From NCBI GenBank assembly GCA_009702725.1, contig WLHM01000004.1, forward strand, positions 1 to 14,270: a DNA stretch of 14,270 nucleotides. The letters run 5' to 3'. The translations under genes and the position numbers were made by a program. Below, one piece after another: positions 1 to 8,085 of the stretch. The stretch comes from Actinomycetota bacterium (GTDB lineage: Bacteria > Actinomycetota > Actinomycetes > S36-B12). Below the pieces are notes generated by a model that worked only from the letters and a program-made list of their open reading frames with translations, did no database searches and was not told the DNA's origin. Every line of letters starts with the position of its first letter. The first letter of the stretch is position 1.

Positions 1-2169
1 CGGCTCATCGCCGACCGCATCCGATTCGGTATCACCAAGATCCAGTGTCACCAATTGTCGGGCTGCACCACGGGAACGTTCGGCGAGTGCAGCCTCGCGC
101 CCAATGAAGTCGCCCTTGTCCCAGTCGATGAACCGATCAAGTCCGGTTTCACCGGGGGTGTAGGCCTGGGTGAATTCGGCCGACCAAATCCCGAAACCTT
201 TTTCAATGCGCAAACTGTCGATGGCGCGGTCACCGATGGGTGTGACACCAAGTGCAGCAAGGCGGCGCCACAGGTCTGCTTGCTTGTCGGCAGGAACTGT
301 CAATTCATATCCAAGTTCGCCGGCAAGTGACATTCGCGCAATGAGCATGTCATCGACAAGGCGAGCGTCCATGAATCGGAAAGTTGACATATCTTGGCCG
401 GTCAAGTCCGCTACAACTTCACGTGACCGGGGCCCGGATACCGCAAAGCCCAGCCAAGCATCGGAGAAGTTCTCTATCGAAACCCCATCGATTAGGTGTT
501 CGCTGAACCAGCGCTGATGCCATTCTTGGAGGTAGTACGAGCCGATGACCCAAAAGCAATCCTCGGCGAGGCGGGTAACCGATAAGTCGCCCATGAGGGT
601 GCCTTTTGGATGAAGCATCGGGGTGAGACCCATGCGACCAACGGCGGGGATCCGCCCGGCGAGCAGGTTATCCAGCCAAGCGGCGGCACTCGGCCCGCTG
701 ATCTGGTACCGCGAGTAGACGCCGGTCTCGTAGGCGCCTACGTCACTACGCACCGCCGCCACCTCTCTTGCAATGTGCGGGAAGGCATTGTCACGTTGCA
801 ATGACGGCACATGCTCGAAGTCCAGCGGTGCAAAAAACTGTGGCACCTCAAGGCCCCAAGTGGCACCAAATTGCGCACCCGCGGCTTTAAGGTCTGCGTA
901 TGCCGGCGTCGTATGAAGTGGTCGCCCGGCGGGCAATTGCTCATGCGGGTATGTCGTCAAGAAACGCCGAGCGTAGAACTGGTACGTGGTAGCGAGTAGG
1001 TAGTCATCGTTTGCGGCCCAGTCACCAAACCTGGCGACATCCATCGCGTAGACGTCATCGCCAGGGTCACCGTCGATGATCCAGTTGGCGATAGCTAGGC
1101 CCACCGCGGCACCTTGTGAGTACCCGGCCATAACGCCTGCCGCTGCCCAATACCCGGGTAATCCGCGCACCGGGCCGACGAGCGGGTTACCGTCGGGGGT
1201 GATGGCGAAAGCCCCATGCACCCAACGTTTGATGCCGGCGGTTGCAAGTGCTGGGAAACGGGCGAAACCGATCTCCAATTCGGTGGCAATTCGGTCAATA
1301 TCTGGGGGCAGCAATTTTGCGCCGAAATCCCACGGAGCACCTTCGGGATGCCAGTGCGCGGGGTTTGATTCGTAGACGCCGAGCACCGCACCATTTTGTT
1401 CGCGCTGCAGGTAGGTCCAGCCTTCAAGATCGGTTACCGCTGGCATCGGCCAATCAATCGCCATGATCTCTGGTACGTCTTCGGTAACCAGGTAGTGATG
1501 CAGGATTGGCGTTACCGGATGGTTAATGCCGACCATGTTTCCGACTTTACGGCCCCACATACCGGCGGCGTTAACTACGTGCTCGGCCAAAATGGGCCCT
1601 TGTTCAGTATCTAACTCCCACCCAGCTCGGGTGCGCTTCATTCCGAGCACTCGGTTGTGCGTGATGATCGTGGCACCACGCTTTCGGGCTGCACCGGCGT
1701 AGGCATACACCGCCCCATTTGGATCCAGGTTGCCTTCGTCAGGATCAAATAGTCCACCGGTCAAACCCTCTGGGTTGACGATTGGCACTAGGTCAACAAT
1801 TTCTTCGACGTCCATTAGGCGAGCACCCTCGTGGCCCATCATTTCGTGCCAAGCGACCTCCGCTTTGAGCCACCGCAAGCGCTCGGGCGTGCTTGCGAGC
1901 TCAATGCCTCCGGATAATTTGAGGCCGATGTCGACGCCGCTTTCCTCGGCCACTTTTGGATACATTGAAATTGTGTAACTTTGCAGCGCGGCCATGACCG
2001 TGTCGTTGTTGATGGCATGGAACCCACCAGCAGCATGCCAACTAGAGCCTGCGGTGAGCTCGGTGCGTTCAATGAGTGCGATATCTGTCCAACCCTTTAG
2101 GGCTAGGTGGTAGAGCACACTCGTACCAGTAATTCCCCCGCCTATGACTACGACGCGAAATGATTGCAC
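1..2169 (-). CDS. Dimethylglycine/sarcosine dehydrogenase-like FAD oxidoreductase with GcvT domain (C-terminus beyond window)
   Basis: The frame is open from a GTG at 2169 down to base 1, giving 723 codons without a stop. The GTG has the ribosome site AGAGGA about 5 nt upstream. The N-terminus has an FAD Rossmann motif, GGGITG, at residues 10-15 and an acidic residue, E34, at the end of the second strand. The segment AGSSWHAAGG (40-49) matches the place where dimethylglycine and sarcosine dehydrogenases attach FAD covalently to a histidine (here H45). From about residue 430 the protein reads as an aminomethyltransferase (GcvT, folate-binding) domain, including SGPRSREVV and GELGYEL. The family usually has about 800-830 residues, so roughly 100 are missing past the edge. 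Family members oxidatively demethylate N-methyl amino acids, passing the one-carbon unit to tetrahydrofolate or releasing formaldehyde; the exact substrate cannot be read. The gene starts 53 nt after the transporter ATPase, so it is probably co-transcribed. A TATAAAT on the minus strand (2191-2197) could be an internal -10 box, but no -35 is obvious. Confidence 0.9.
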   Translation of the reverse strand, partial: MQSFRVVVIGGGITGTSVLYHLALKGWTDIALIERTELTAGSSWHAAGGFHAINNDTVMAALQSYTISMYPKVAEESGVDIGLKLSGGIELASTPERLRWLKAEVAWHEMMGHEGARLMDVEEIVDLVPIVNPEGLTGGLFDPDEGNLDPNGAVYAYAGAARKRGATIITHNRVLGMKRTRAGWELDTEQGPILAEHVVNAAGMWGRKVGNMVGINHPVTPILHHYLVTEDVPEIMAIDWPMPAVTDLEGWTYLQREQNGAVLGVYESNPAHWHPEGAPWDFGAKLLPPDIDRIATELEIGFARFPALATAGIKRWVHGAFAITPDGNPLVGPVRGLPGYWAAAGVMAGYSQGAAVGLAIANWIIDGDPGDDVYAMDVARFGDWAANDDYLLATTYQFYARRFLTTYPHEQLPAGRPLHTTPAYADLKAAGAQFGATWGLEVPQFFAPLDFEHVPSLQRDNAFPHIAREVAAVRSDVGAYETGVYSRYQISGPSAAAWLDNLLAGRIPAVGRMGLTPMLHPKGTLMGDLSVTRLAEDCFWVIGSYYLQEWHQRWFSEHLIDGVSIENFSDAWLGFAVSGPRSREVVADLTGQDMSTFRFMDARLVDDMLIARMSLAGELGYELTVPADKQADLWRRLAALGVTPIGDRAIDSLRIEKGFGIWSAEFTQAYTPGETGLDRFIDWDKGDFIGREAALAERSRGAARQLVTLDLGDTESDAVGDEP

Positions 2170-2222
2170 TGGTTTCCTCTCGGGTCTCGGATTTATAGCG
2201 CAGGTTACGAGGTTGGACGCTA

Positions 2223-3149
2223 TCAGTCACTATCGGGAATACGCCGGCAGACTGCGGTGTGGCCCCTCGAGGGCATAAGGATAGGAATCGTAGTTTTACT
2301 GCACTGCTCCATCGCCACCGGGCAACGCGGATGGAATCGGCAACCGCTGGGGATGCGAGCTGGGTCAGGAGCCTCACCGGTAAGCACGATGGGTGCGGTT
2401 CGTGAGATATCGGGTACCACGGAGAGGAGCGCCTGCGTATAGGGGTGTTGAGGATTAGTAAGTACATCGGCTGTAGGCCCACTTTCAACAATGCGTCCGA
2501 GATACATCACCGCCACCCGGTCGGCGATATTCCAAGCCAGGCCAAGATCATGGGTTACTACGAGCACCGTAAGGCCTAGCTCTTCGCGAAGTGAGAGCAA
2601 CAGATTTAGGATTTCGCCGCGAACTGACGCATCAAGACTCGATACCGGCTCATCGGCTATTAGCACGCGCGGATTAAGTACTAGCGCACCGGCGATTACT
2701 ACGCGCTGGCGTTGCCCACCGGATAACTCATGCGGGAAGCGCATAAAGAAGCGCTCCGGAGGCCTGAGGCCGGCACGCGAGAGTGCATCGGCTACTAGAG
2801 CAGTTTCGTCACCAGGTATTTTCTGCACCCGCAAACCTTCTGCGACTGCGTCATAGACAGTGTGCCTCGGGTTCAGCGCACCTAAGGGATCTTGCAAGAT
2901 TAGTTGCACCTGTGACCGGTACTTCTTCAGCGCCTTGGTTGAGTACGAAAGTGACTGCCCTTCGAAAGACACCGTTCCCGATGTAGGTTTCTCCAAGCCG
3001 AGCAAGGTGCGTGCGAGGGTTGTCTTACCGCACCCTGATTCACCGACGAGTGCCAGGATCTCGCCCGAGGGGATGTCAAGATCAACACCATCAACCGCAC
3101 GTACTCGGCCGCCAAAGCACACTGATAAATCCTGCGCGGAGATGATCAT
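2223..3149 (-). CDS. Dipeptide/oligopeptide ABC transporter ATP-binding protein, DppF/OppF type
   Basis: This 308-residue ATPase powers import through the two permeases encoded upstream. Its motifs are complete: Walker A GESGCGKTT (36-44), Q-loop Q86 in LILQDPLGALNP, signature LSGGQRQRV (142-150), Walker B LIADEP (163-168) and H-loop H200 in VVTHD. The C-terminal oligopeptide-transporter extension carries four cysteines (C270, C276, C283, C301) in GCRFHPRCP and what follows; in some Dpp/Opp ATPases such cysteines bind an iron-sulfur cluster. I chose the ATG at 3149 over the ATG at 3167. It overlaps the previous gene's TGA in an ATGA (3146-3149), and AAGG lies 7 nt upstream. The extra six residues from 3167 are not expected in the family. 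The gene ends with TGA followed directly by TAG. Confidence 0.93.
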   Translation of the reverse strand: MIISAQDLSVCFGGRVRAVDGVDLDIPSGEILALVGESGCGKTTLARTLLGLEKPTSGTVSFEGQSLSYSTKALKKYRSQVQLILQDPLGALNPRHTVYDAVAEGLRVQKIPGDETALVADALSRAGLRPPERFFMRFPHELSGGQRQRVVIAGALVLNPRVLIADEPVSSLDASVRGEILNLLLSLREELGLTVLVVTHDLGLAWNIADRVAVMYLGRIVESGPTADVLTNPQHPYTQALLSVVPDISRTAPIVLTGEAPDPARIPSGCRFHPRCPVAMEQCSKTTIPILMPSRGHTAVCRRIPDSD

Positions 3150-4123
3150 GAACCCACCTTGAAACATGCAGCCATGCGATGCGGTGCGACTTGCACCAAC
3201 TCGGGTGCACCCTGGCGGCAGGTGTCCACTGCGATAGGGCAGCGCGGGTGAAATGCGCAGCCGGTCGGAAGATCACCGGGGAATGGCGGGTCACCCGGAA
3301 GCCCTGTTGGCGAGTAGCGCGCTTCGGGGTCTCCGATCCGGGGGAACGCAGCGGCAAGGGCTCGGGTGTAAGGGTGCTTTGGATTATCGAAGATCTCCAG
3401 TGCCGGGCCAGATTCAACGATTTGTCCGGCGTACATCACCGCGATGCGATCACAAGTGGTGCCGAGCACCCCGAGATCATGGCTGATAAGAATCATTCCC
3501 ATGCCACCATCTGGACCGGTACTTGCATCGCGCACGAGCCCGGTCAGTAAGTCAAGCACCTGCGCCTGCACCATTACGTCGAGCGCGGTGGTTGGTTCAT
3601 CAGCGATGATCAGAGCTGGCTTACATGCCAAGGCCATTGCAATCATCACGCGTTGACGCTGCCCGCCAGAGAGTTGGTGGGGATATGACTTCGCGCGCGA
3701 TGCGGGCAATCCAACCTGTGTTAGTAGCTCGCCAACGCGTGATTTGATTTGCTTCTCAGGCACTGATTGATGCAGTCGAATGGGCTCGGCGATCTGATCT
3801 CCAATGCGTTGCACTGGATTTAGTGCATGCAGGGCGCCTTGAAAGACGATGGCTGCTTGAGACCAGCGCACCGCGCGCAACGTGCCCCATTTCATTGTCA
3901 AAATGTCGACGCCATCAAGCAGGATTTCACCGCGAACTTGCGCACTGTCGGGCAGCAGTCGCAAAACTGCCGAAGCCAACGTGGTTTTACCGCATCCGGA
4001 CTCACCGGCAATACCGAGGGTTTCACCTGCCTCAACGGTAATCGTCACTCCACGAACAGCGGGCACAATGCCCTCACTCGAGGCGTAGTCAACCCTGAGA
4101 TCTCGGAACTCAAGCAGTGTCAT
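3146..4123 (-). CDS. Dipeptide/oligopeptide ABC transporter ATP-binding protein, DppD/OppD type
   Basis: This 325-residue cytoplasmic ATPase is the partner of the DppF-type protein. It shows Walker A GESGCGKTT (40-48), Q-loop Q95, signature LSGGQRQRV (151-159), Walker B LIIADEP (171-177) and H-loop H215 in LISHD. The C-terminal extension has GCAFHPRCP and four cysteines (C289, C295, C302, C320), as in the second ATPase, so both could hold a metal cluster. The frame stays open upstream to 4225, but the start at 4123 is preferred. There the ATG overlaps the permease stop as ATGA (4120-4123), and the protein begins with the usual strand LLEFRDLRVDY. The overlap suggests coupled translation with both neighbours. 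Confidence 0.94.
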   Translation of the reverse strand: MTLLEFRDLRVDYASSEGIVPAVRGVTITVEAGETLGIAGESGCGKTTLASAVLRLLPDSAQVRGEILLDGVDILTMKWGTLRAVRWSQAAIVFQGALHALNPVQRIGDQIAEPIRLHQSVPEKQIKSRVGELLTQVGLPASRAKSYPHQLSGGQRQRVMIAMALACKPALIIADEPTTALDVMVQAQVLDLLTGLVRDASTGPDGGMGMILISHDLGVLGTTCDRIAVMYAGQIVESGPALEIFDNPKHPYTRALAAAFPRIGDPEARYSPTGLPGDPPFPGDLPTGCAFHPRCPIAVDTCRQGAPELVQVAPHRMAACFKVGS

Positions 4124-4995
4124 GAAGCCCGCCTGGGGTCCACGATGCGCTCCATTGCTCGACCGACGAGGGTGAATGCCAGCACCACCAAAACCACGCA
4201 GATACCAGGTGGCAGCACGTACCACCAGGCGCCGCGGCTGACGGCCCCCGATGAGAATGCCCGGTCAAGTAAAGCGCCCCAAGATGGTGCCCCTGGATCG
4301 CCGAGGCCAAGGAATGACAGCGTGGTCTCCGAAAGAATGACGATGGCAACGGTAAGTGTGGTGTTGGCAAGTACCAACGGAAAGACATTGGGCAATACGT
4401 GACGTGACATCTGGTACCAGTTGCCGGCGCCAAGTGCCTTGGACCTTTCAAGGTAGGGGCGACCCTCGATTGAGAGGGTTTGCGCGCGTATAAGTCGGGC
4501 GGTGCCGGCCCATGAGGTGATGCCGATCACGATAATGAGATTTAAGGTGCTGGGGCCTAGTACCGTCGCCAGGACTATCGCAAGCGGCAAGAAGGGAATG
4601 ACTAAAAACCAGTCGGTGACTCCGACAAGCGCTTGACTTCCAACTCCGCGGAAGTGCCCGGCCATGATGCCGAATGTGGTACCAATCACCATGGATATCA
4701 AAGTGGCGGCAAGCCCTACGGTCAGAGAAATTCGAGTGCCCCAGGCCAGCATGAGCAAAATCGAGCGTCCGACTTCATCCGTCCCTAACGGGTAACTAAA
4801 CGATGGTGATTCGAACCTGCCTCCGTCAGCCTTAGTGACGTCAAGGGCTTCGTCCGGGATGAGAATTGGTGCGAGAATCGCCGTCGCGATAAAGATCGCG
4901 AGAATTACCAGCCCGGTCATGCCCGTTCGATCTCGGCGGAATGAATTTGCAAATTGGGCAAGGCCCCTGCGTCGGCGCTGGGCGGAAATACTCAT
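4120..4995 (-). CDS. Dipeptide/oligopeptide ABC transporter permease, DppC/OppC type
   Basis: This 291-residue inner-membrane permease forms half of the translocation pore. An Arg-rich cytosolic N-terminus precedes the first membrane helix (about 26-45). The hallmark PLGTDEVGRSIL (69-80) follows the first periplasmic loop, as is usual for DppC. More helices lie at about 91-113, 128-147, 150-167 and 205-227, with a last one at 260-280. The EAA loop that docks the ATPases covers about 181-203 (YLERSKALGAGNWYQMSRHVLPN). The family signature TTLSFLGLGDP sits at 224-234. The gene begins 13 nt after the first permease ends and overlaps the next ATPase gene by 4 nt, consistent with one transcript. 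Confidence 0.94.
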   Translation of the reverse strand: MSISAQRRRRGLAQFANSFRRDRTGMTGLVILAIFIATAILAPILIPDEALDVTKADGGRFESPSFSYPLGTDEVGRSILLMLAWGTRISLTVGLAATLISMVIGTTFGIMAGHFRGVGSQALVGVTDWFLVIPFLPLAIVLATVLGPSTLNLIIVIGITSWAGTARLIRAQTLSIEGRPYLERSKALGAGNWYQMSRHVLPNVFPLVLANTTLTVAIVILSETTLSFLGLGDPGAPSWGALLDRAFSSGAVSRGAWWYVLPPGICVVLVVLAFTLVGRAMERIVDPRRAS

Positions 4996-5008
4996 GAGCT
5001 ATCTCGAC

Positions 5009-5986
5009 TCATGAGCGAACCCTTGGGTCAAAGGCGACATAAAGTAATTCGGCAATGAGGTTGGCGACGATGACGGCGATCGAGAACATTAGAAAGATTG
5101 CCTGTAGTAGTGGGATATCCGGACCACGCAATGCCTCATAGGTGAGGAGGCCGAGCCCGGGCCAAGAGAAAACAGTTTCGACGGTGATGGCGCCTGTTAC
5201 GACAAACCCCAGCGATAAAAAAATCAAGGTGACCGTGGGCAGTAAAGCATTGGGTACAGCGTGGCGCTTGCGGACCATGGCATCGCGCAAGCCTTTAGCT
5301 CGAGCAAGGGTGAGGTACTCCTGTTTTCTCTCATCGATGAGAGACGAGCGCATCACTAGTGCATAGTCGGCGAGGTAAATAAGCACGAGAGTGGTACACG
5401 GCAGCACTAGGTGCCACAACACATTCAGCCAGCCCATTGGGCTCGAGGTGTCAACACCTGGTGTTGATATCCCGCCAACCGGAAACATCCCTGGGATGCC
5501 AAAAGCCCCTGCGGCGAAGACGATAAGCAGCATCATTCCTAACCAAAATTCCGGCATGGAGTACAGGATTAACGTGGAGCCGGTCGAAAGGCGGTCGAAT
5601 CGACCACCGGGCTTCCAGCCAGCGCGGATGCCAATCCAGATCCCAATAATCGAGGCCAGCAGTATTGCCGTGCCGAGTAGAAGGAGAGTTGGCCAGAGCC
5701 TTTCACCGATCATCTCCCAGACCGGACGCGAGAACCGGGTCGAGTCGATCGTCGAATCGAATGGGTTGCGCAGGTAGGTGAGGAACTGTTCTAACAGTGG
5801 CTTATTTAATGCTCGTCTCAGTTCTACTAACTGCTCCGGGTCCTGATTGCGCCCTCTCGCGTAAAGGCCGATCGGGTCGCCGGGCAGCATGCGAAAGAGG
5901 AAGAAATTAAAAATTACAACGAAGGCAAGAGTTATAAAGGCTCGCAGCACCTTGCTGCCGACGACCTTAACTGTTGACCGCGACAC
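5009..5986 (-). CDS. Dipeptide/oligopeptide ABC transporter permease, DppB/OppB type
   Basis: This 325-residue membrane permease is the first gene of the importer. The N-terminal helix (about 15-33) is followed by the family motif RMLPGDP (32-38). Further helices fall near 99-121, 137-160, 190-212, 250-273 and 293-318. The EAA loop is at 223-250 (EYLTLARAKGL through NALLP), and the protein ends with the typical FDPRVR. The start is uncertain. The GTG at 5986 has GGG directly touching it, which is too close for a normal ribosome site, whereas a strong AAGGAG (6050-6055) is correctly placed before an in-frame ATC at 6041-6043 (see the separate entry). No substrate-binding protein gene precedes or follows, although this transporter type needs one. 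It may be encoded elsewhere. Confidence 0.9.
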   Translation of the reverse strand: MSRSTVKVVGSKVLRAFITLAFVVIFNFFLFRMLPGDPIGLYARGRNQDPEQLVELRRALNKPLLEQFLTYLRNPFDSTIDSTRFSRPVWEMIGERLWPTLLLLGTAILLASIIGIWIGIRAGWKPGGRFDRLSTGSTLILYSMPEFWLGMMLLIVFAAGAFGIPGMFPVGGISTPGVDTSSPMGWLNVLWHLVLPCTTLVLIYLADYALVMRSSLIDERKQEYLTLARAKGLRDAMVRKRHAVPNALLPTVTLIFLSLGFVVTGAITVETVFSWPGLGLLTYEALRGPDIPLLQAIFLMFSIAVIVANLIAELLYVAFDPRVRS

Positions 5987-6040
5987 CCCTTGCCCGCGTA
6001 ATGGGTCGGGCTCACCGACGGCTACTTCCTGCAGGATAGA

Positions 6041-6055
6041 GATGGCCTACTCCTT
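6041..6055 (-). promoter_or_regulatory. Strong ribosome binding site before an in-frame ATC, possible true start of the DppB-type permease
   Basis: On the minus strand AAGGAG (6055-6050) is followed by 6 nt and then ATC (6043-6041). That ATC is in frame with the permease, 19 codons upstream of the GTG at 5986, with no stop between. The added peptide would read ISILQEVAVGEPDPLRGQG, which looks like a normal cytosolic leader. ATC is a very rare initiation codon. It could be a real non-canonical start, a base error for ATG, or a ribosome site that no longer has a start. Confidence 0.4.
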
Positions 6056-6142
6056 TTTGGCGGCACGAACCCTATATTTACTACATTTTGACCAGCAGGG
6101 GCATGACTTTACTCAATTGCACCAAGTAATTGGTATTAGAGC

Positions 6143-6160
6143 AGCACCCGGAGGGGCGCT
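6143..6160 (-). terminator. Short hairpin between the Cys-rich gene and the transporter operon
   Basis: The minus-strand RNA reads AGCGCCC-CUCC-GGGUGCU, a 7-bp stem with one G-U pair and a 4-nt loop. It begins 15 nt past the stop of the 63-residue gene. No clear U-run follows, so it could be a weak or attenuating terminator that separates the two transcription units. A -10-like AT-rich stretch lies further on, around 6070-6090, but no promoter can be fixed. Confidence 0.3.
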
Positions 6161-6175
6161 TGGCGCAGGCTGAAA

Positions 6176-6367
6176 CTAAACCGCGCAACTCATATCAGCG
6201 CCGCAGCACAGGGGAGACTTGATTTTCCCGTGTCCATTTGGGCATTCTGAAATCGCAACGTTCGAGCCGTCGTCCTTGGTGAGCGTCGCGTCGACCAAGT
6301 CAGCGCTGCAGGCACCACAGGTGGTGTTGACGGACATATTGCACTTTGGGCAGGTATATAGGGCCAT
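6176..6367 (-). CDS. Small Cys-rich zinc-ribbon-like protein of unknown function
   Basis: This 63-residue protein has eight cysteines in an ordered layout. CPKC (6-9) and CGAC (17-20) form a possible first zinc site. C42 and H46 in ECPNGHGK, with C54/C55 and C61 in LCCGADMSC, form a possible second site. There is no signal peptide or membrane segment, so a cytosolic metal-binding or protein-binding role is likely. The ATG at 6367 lies 9 nt after the monooxygenase stop and has AGGA 7 nt upstream, so the two genes are probably one transcript. I do not recognise a named family. The double zinc-ribbon-like layout and the conserved-looking GHGKIKSP segment argue for a real gene. Confidence 0.8.
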   Translation of the reverse strand: MALYTCPKCNMSVNTTCGACSADLVDATLTKDDGSNVAISECPNGHGKIKSPLCCGADMSCAV

Positions 6368-6376
6368 GTGAAAATC

Positions 6377-7405
6377 CTACCCCAAGGCCTCGACGAGTGG
6401 AACTGCATTTAAGGGAATGTCATCAAGCACGGCCATACCGAGAAGTTGGATGGATCGGAGTCGGCCCGCTACCGAGCCCGCGTGGTGCGCAACCATCAGT
6501 TCGTCAGCATCAGCATGTTGTTGGAAAGCTCGAAGGTAAGTTCGGACGGCAGCGGGCCTGCCGTGGGCGGTGTAGGTGAGCATTTGGTCAACCTGATTGC
6601 CTTGTGGCCCCTGAAGAAGCGCTTCGATCTGTGCGTCGCCGAGTGGATTTTCGGAGCTTCCGAATAGCGCCCCGACCAAGCTTCGGCGACGTGATTCCAA
6701 TCCCATTCGGGCTTCTTCGTCTGATTCTGCGGCAATGACGTTCACGCCGGCAATTACATAAGGACGCTGGAGTTGAGCGGACGGTTCGAATCGTTCACGG
6801 TAGATGCGAACGGCACTTTGCAGCTCGCCGGGTGCAAAATGCGATGCGAATGCGTAGGGGAGCCCGAGCATGGCGGCGAGTTGGGCTCCGAAAAGTGAGG
6901 ACCCAAGAATGTAGAGGGGCACGTTGGTGCCCTGACCTGGGATAGCGCTAACGCCGGGCATTAAGGAGTCCTTGCCAAGATAGGCCTGTAGCTCTAAGAC
7001 ATCCTGCGGAAAGTTCTCGGCGGTTTGTGGGTGCCGTCTAAGTGCCCGCATCGTGTTTCGGTCTGAACCCGGCGCGCGCCCTAGGCCCAGATCGATACGA
7101 CCCGGATGCAACGTAGCTAGAGTGCCAAATTGTTCAGCGATGACAAGGGGTGAGTGATTCGGCAACATGATGCCGCCAGATCCCAGTCGAATATATTTTG
7201 TTTTGGCTGCTACGTGTGCAATAAGTACAGCGGTGGCTGACGATGCGATCGTCGGCATGTTGTGGTGTTCGGCATACCAAACCCTCTTGTAGCCGAGGTC
7301 TTCTGCAAGTTGGGCAATCTGCACGCACCCGTCGAGACTCTCGCGAATGGATTCATGTGGCCCAACAATGGCTAGGTCGAGAAGTGAAAGTGGTACTTCG
7401 GGCAT
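6377..7405 (-). CDS. LLM-class (bacterial luciferase-like) flavin-dependent oxidoreductase
   Basis: The 342-residue protein belongs to the luciferase-like monooxygenase superfamily (TIM barrel, FMN or F420 cofactor), in the YhbW/MsnO8-like branch. It opens with PLSLLDLAIVG and continues with VWYAEHHNMP (about 43-52), the usual AEHH stretch. It also has GSGGIMLPNHSPLVIAEQF (about 75-93) and HPGRIDLGLGRAPGSD (about 99-114), which are typical cofactor and substrate-binding loops. The ATG at 7405 has AAAGGA 4 nt upstream. The natural substrate cannot be read from sequence. The position between formaldehyde-detoxification genes and an importer/demethylase operon allows a role in oxidising a C-N or C-S compound, but that is inference. 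Confidence 0.88.
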   Translation of the reverse strand: MPEVPLSLLDLAIVGPHESIRESLDGCVQIAQLAEDLGYKRVWYAEHHNMPTIASSATAVLIAHVAAKTKYIRLGSGGIMLPNHSPLVIAEQFGTLATLHPGRIDLGLGRAPGSDRNTMRALRRHPQTAENFPQDVLELQAYLGKDSLMPGVSAIPGQGTNVPLYILGSSLFGAQLAAMLGLPYAFASHFAPGELQSAVRIYRERFEPSAQLQRPYVIAGVNVIAAESDEEARMGLESRRRSLVGALFGSSENPLGDAQIEALLQGPQGNQVDQMLTYTAHGRPAAVRTYLRAFQQHADADELMVAHHAGSVAGRLRSIQLLGMAVLDDIPLNAVPLVEALG

Positions 7406-7429
7406 TGAGTCCTTTCAAATTTCGGGTGA

Positions 7430-7453
7430 AATGCTTTAGCCATGCTAAGCATT
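7430..7453. repeat. Imperfect 24-bp palindrome in the leader of the flavin oxidoreductase gene
   Basis: The plus strand reads AATGCT-T-TAG-CCATG-CTA-AGCATT, that is 6 + 3 paired bases with one bulged T around a 5-nt centre. It sits in the 53-bp gap between the stop of the metallohydrolase and the start of the flavin oxidoreductase. It could be an operator for a dimeric regulator or a weak terminator; no T-run follows on the minus strand. Confidence 0.35.
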
Positions 7454-7458
7454 AGCTA

Positions 7459-8085
7459 TTAGTGACCGCGCGCGACCCAGGCTTGGTAATCCGCAGCTTC
7501 GCCTGAGACCGTAGTGGCGCCTCCGTGCCCAGGTAGCACTTTGGTGCTGCCGGGAAGGGTCAGAATTTTCTCACGGATGGAGTCGAGGATCGTAGGGAAG
7601 TCACTAAATGATCTTCCGGTCGCGCCAGGTCCACCTTGGAAAAGGGTGTCGCCGGAAATGAGAATATCGAGATCTGGGATGTGCAGGCATACTCCGCCCG
7701 GGGAATGGCCCGGAGTATGAAGGACTTTCACCGAGAGCCCGGCAACCTCGATGGTTTGGCCGTCGCTTAGCTCGGTGGGTACGACTCCTGGGTGAACCAC
7801 CTGTCAAAGCAGCCGCTCGTCAGGGTGTAACCAGATAGGTGCTCCCGTCATCTCTGAGATGACTACTGCCTGGCCAATGTGATCGTCGTGGCCGTGCGTG
7901 CAGATGACTCCAGAAACCTTGCGGCCACCGATCGCATCAAGAATTGCGGGTTGATCATGGGCGGGATCTATGACGAGCACCTCGAAGTCATTGCCTATCA
8001 GGTAAACATTGTTATCGACTTCCCAGGTGCCACCGTCGAGGGAGAAAGTTCCGCTGGTAACAATGTTTTCGACGCGAGGTGACAT
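7459..8085 (-). pseudogene. MBL-fold metallo-hydrolase (glyoxalase II-like, MscR partner) interrupted by an in-frame TGA
   Basis: Reading one frame from the ATG at 8085 to the stop at 7459 gives 208 codons with a single TGA at codon 94 (7804-7806) and no frameshift. Both sides carry intact family motifs. Before the TGA are the zinc ligands HGHDDH (64-69). After it are TPGHSPGG with H127, SGDTLFQGGPGATGR with D146, and PGHGG with H187. In actinobacterial relatives, from memory, a tryptophan (LLW) occupies the TGA position, so one TGG-to-TGA change explains the break. Flanking codons read RLL-stop-QVVHPGV. A GTG two codons after the stop could restart translation, but that half would lack the first zinc site. 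The ATG overlaps the mscR stop as TGATG. The intact protein is thought to hydrolyse a mycothiol thioester after MscR (inference). It may be a genuine pseudogene, a read-through gene or a base error. Confidence 0.85.

Noticed and set aside
2069..2491. 140-codon minus-strand frame across the ATPase/demethylase junction
   Set aside because: It is out of frame with both well-supported genes and has no family features.
3827..4402. 191-codon plus-strand frame
   Set aside because: It lies antisense to the DppC/DppD-type genes, whose motifs are complete. Its product has no recognisable motifs.
7804..7806. Selenocysteine or UGA=Trp recoding
   Set aside because: The site is Trp, not Cys, in relatives as recalled. 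No clear selenocysteine-type stem was identified, and TGA ends other genes here.
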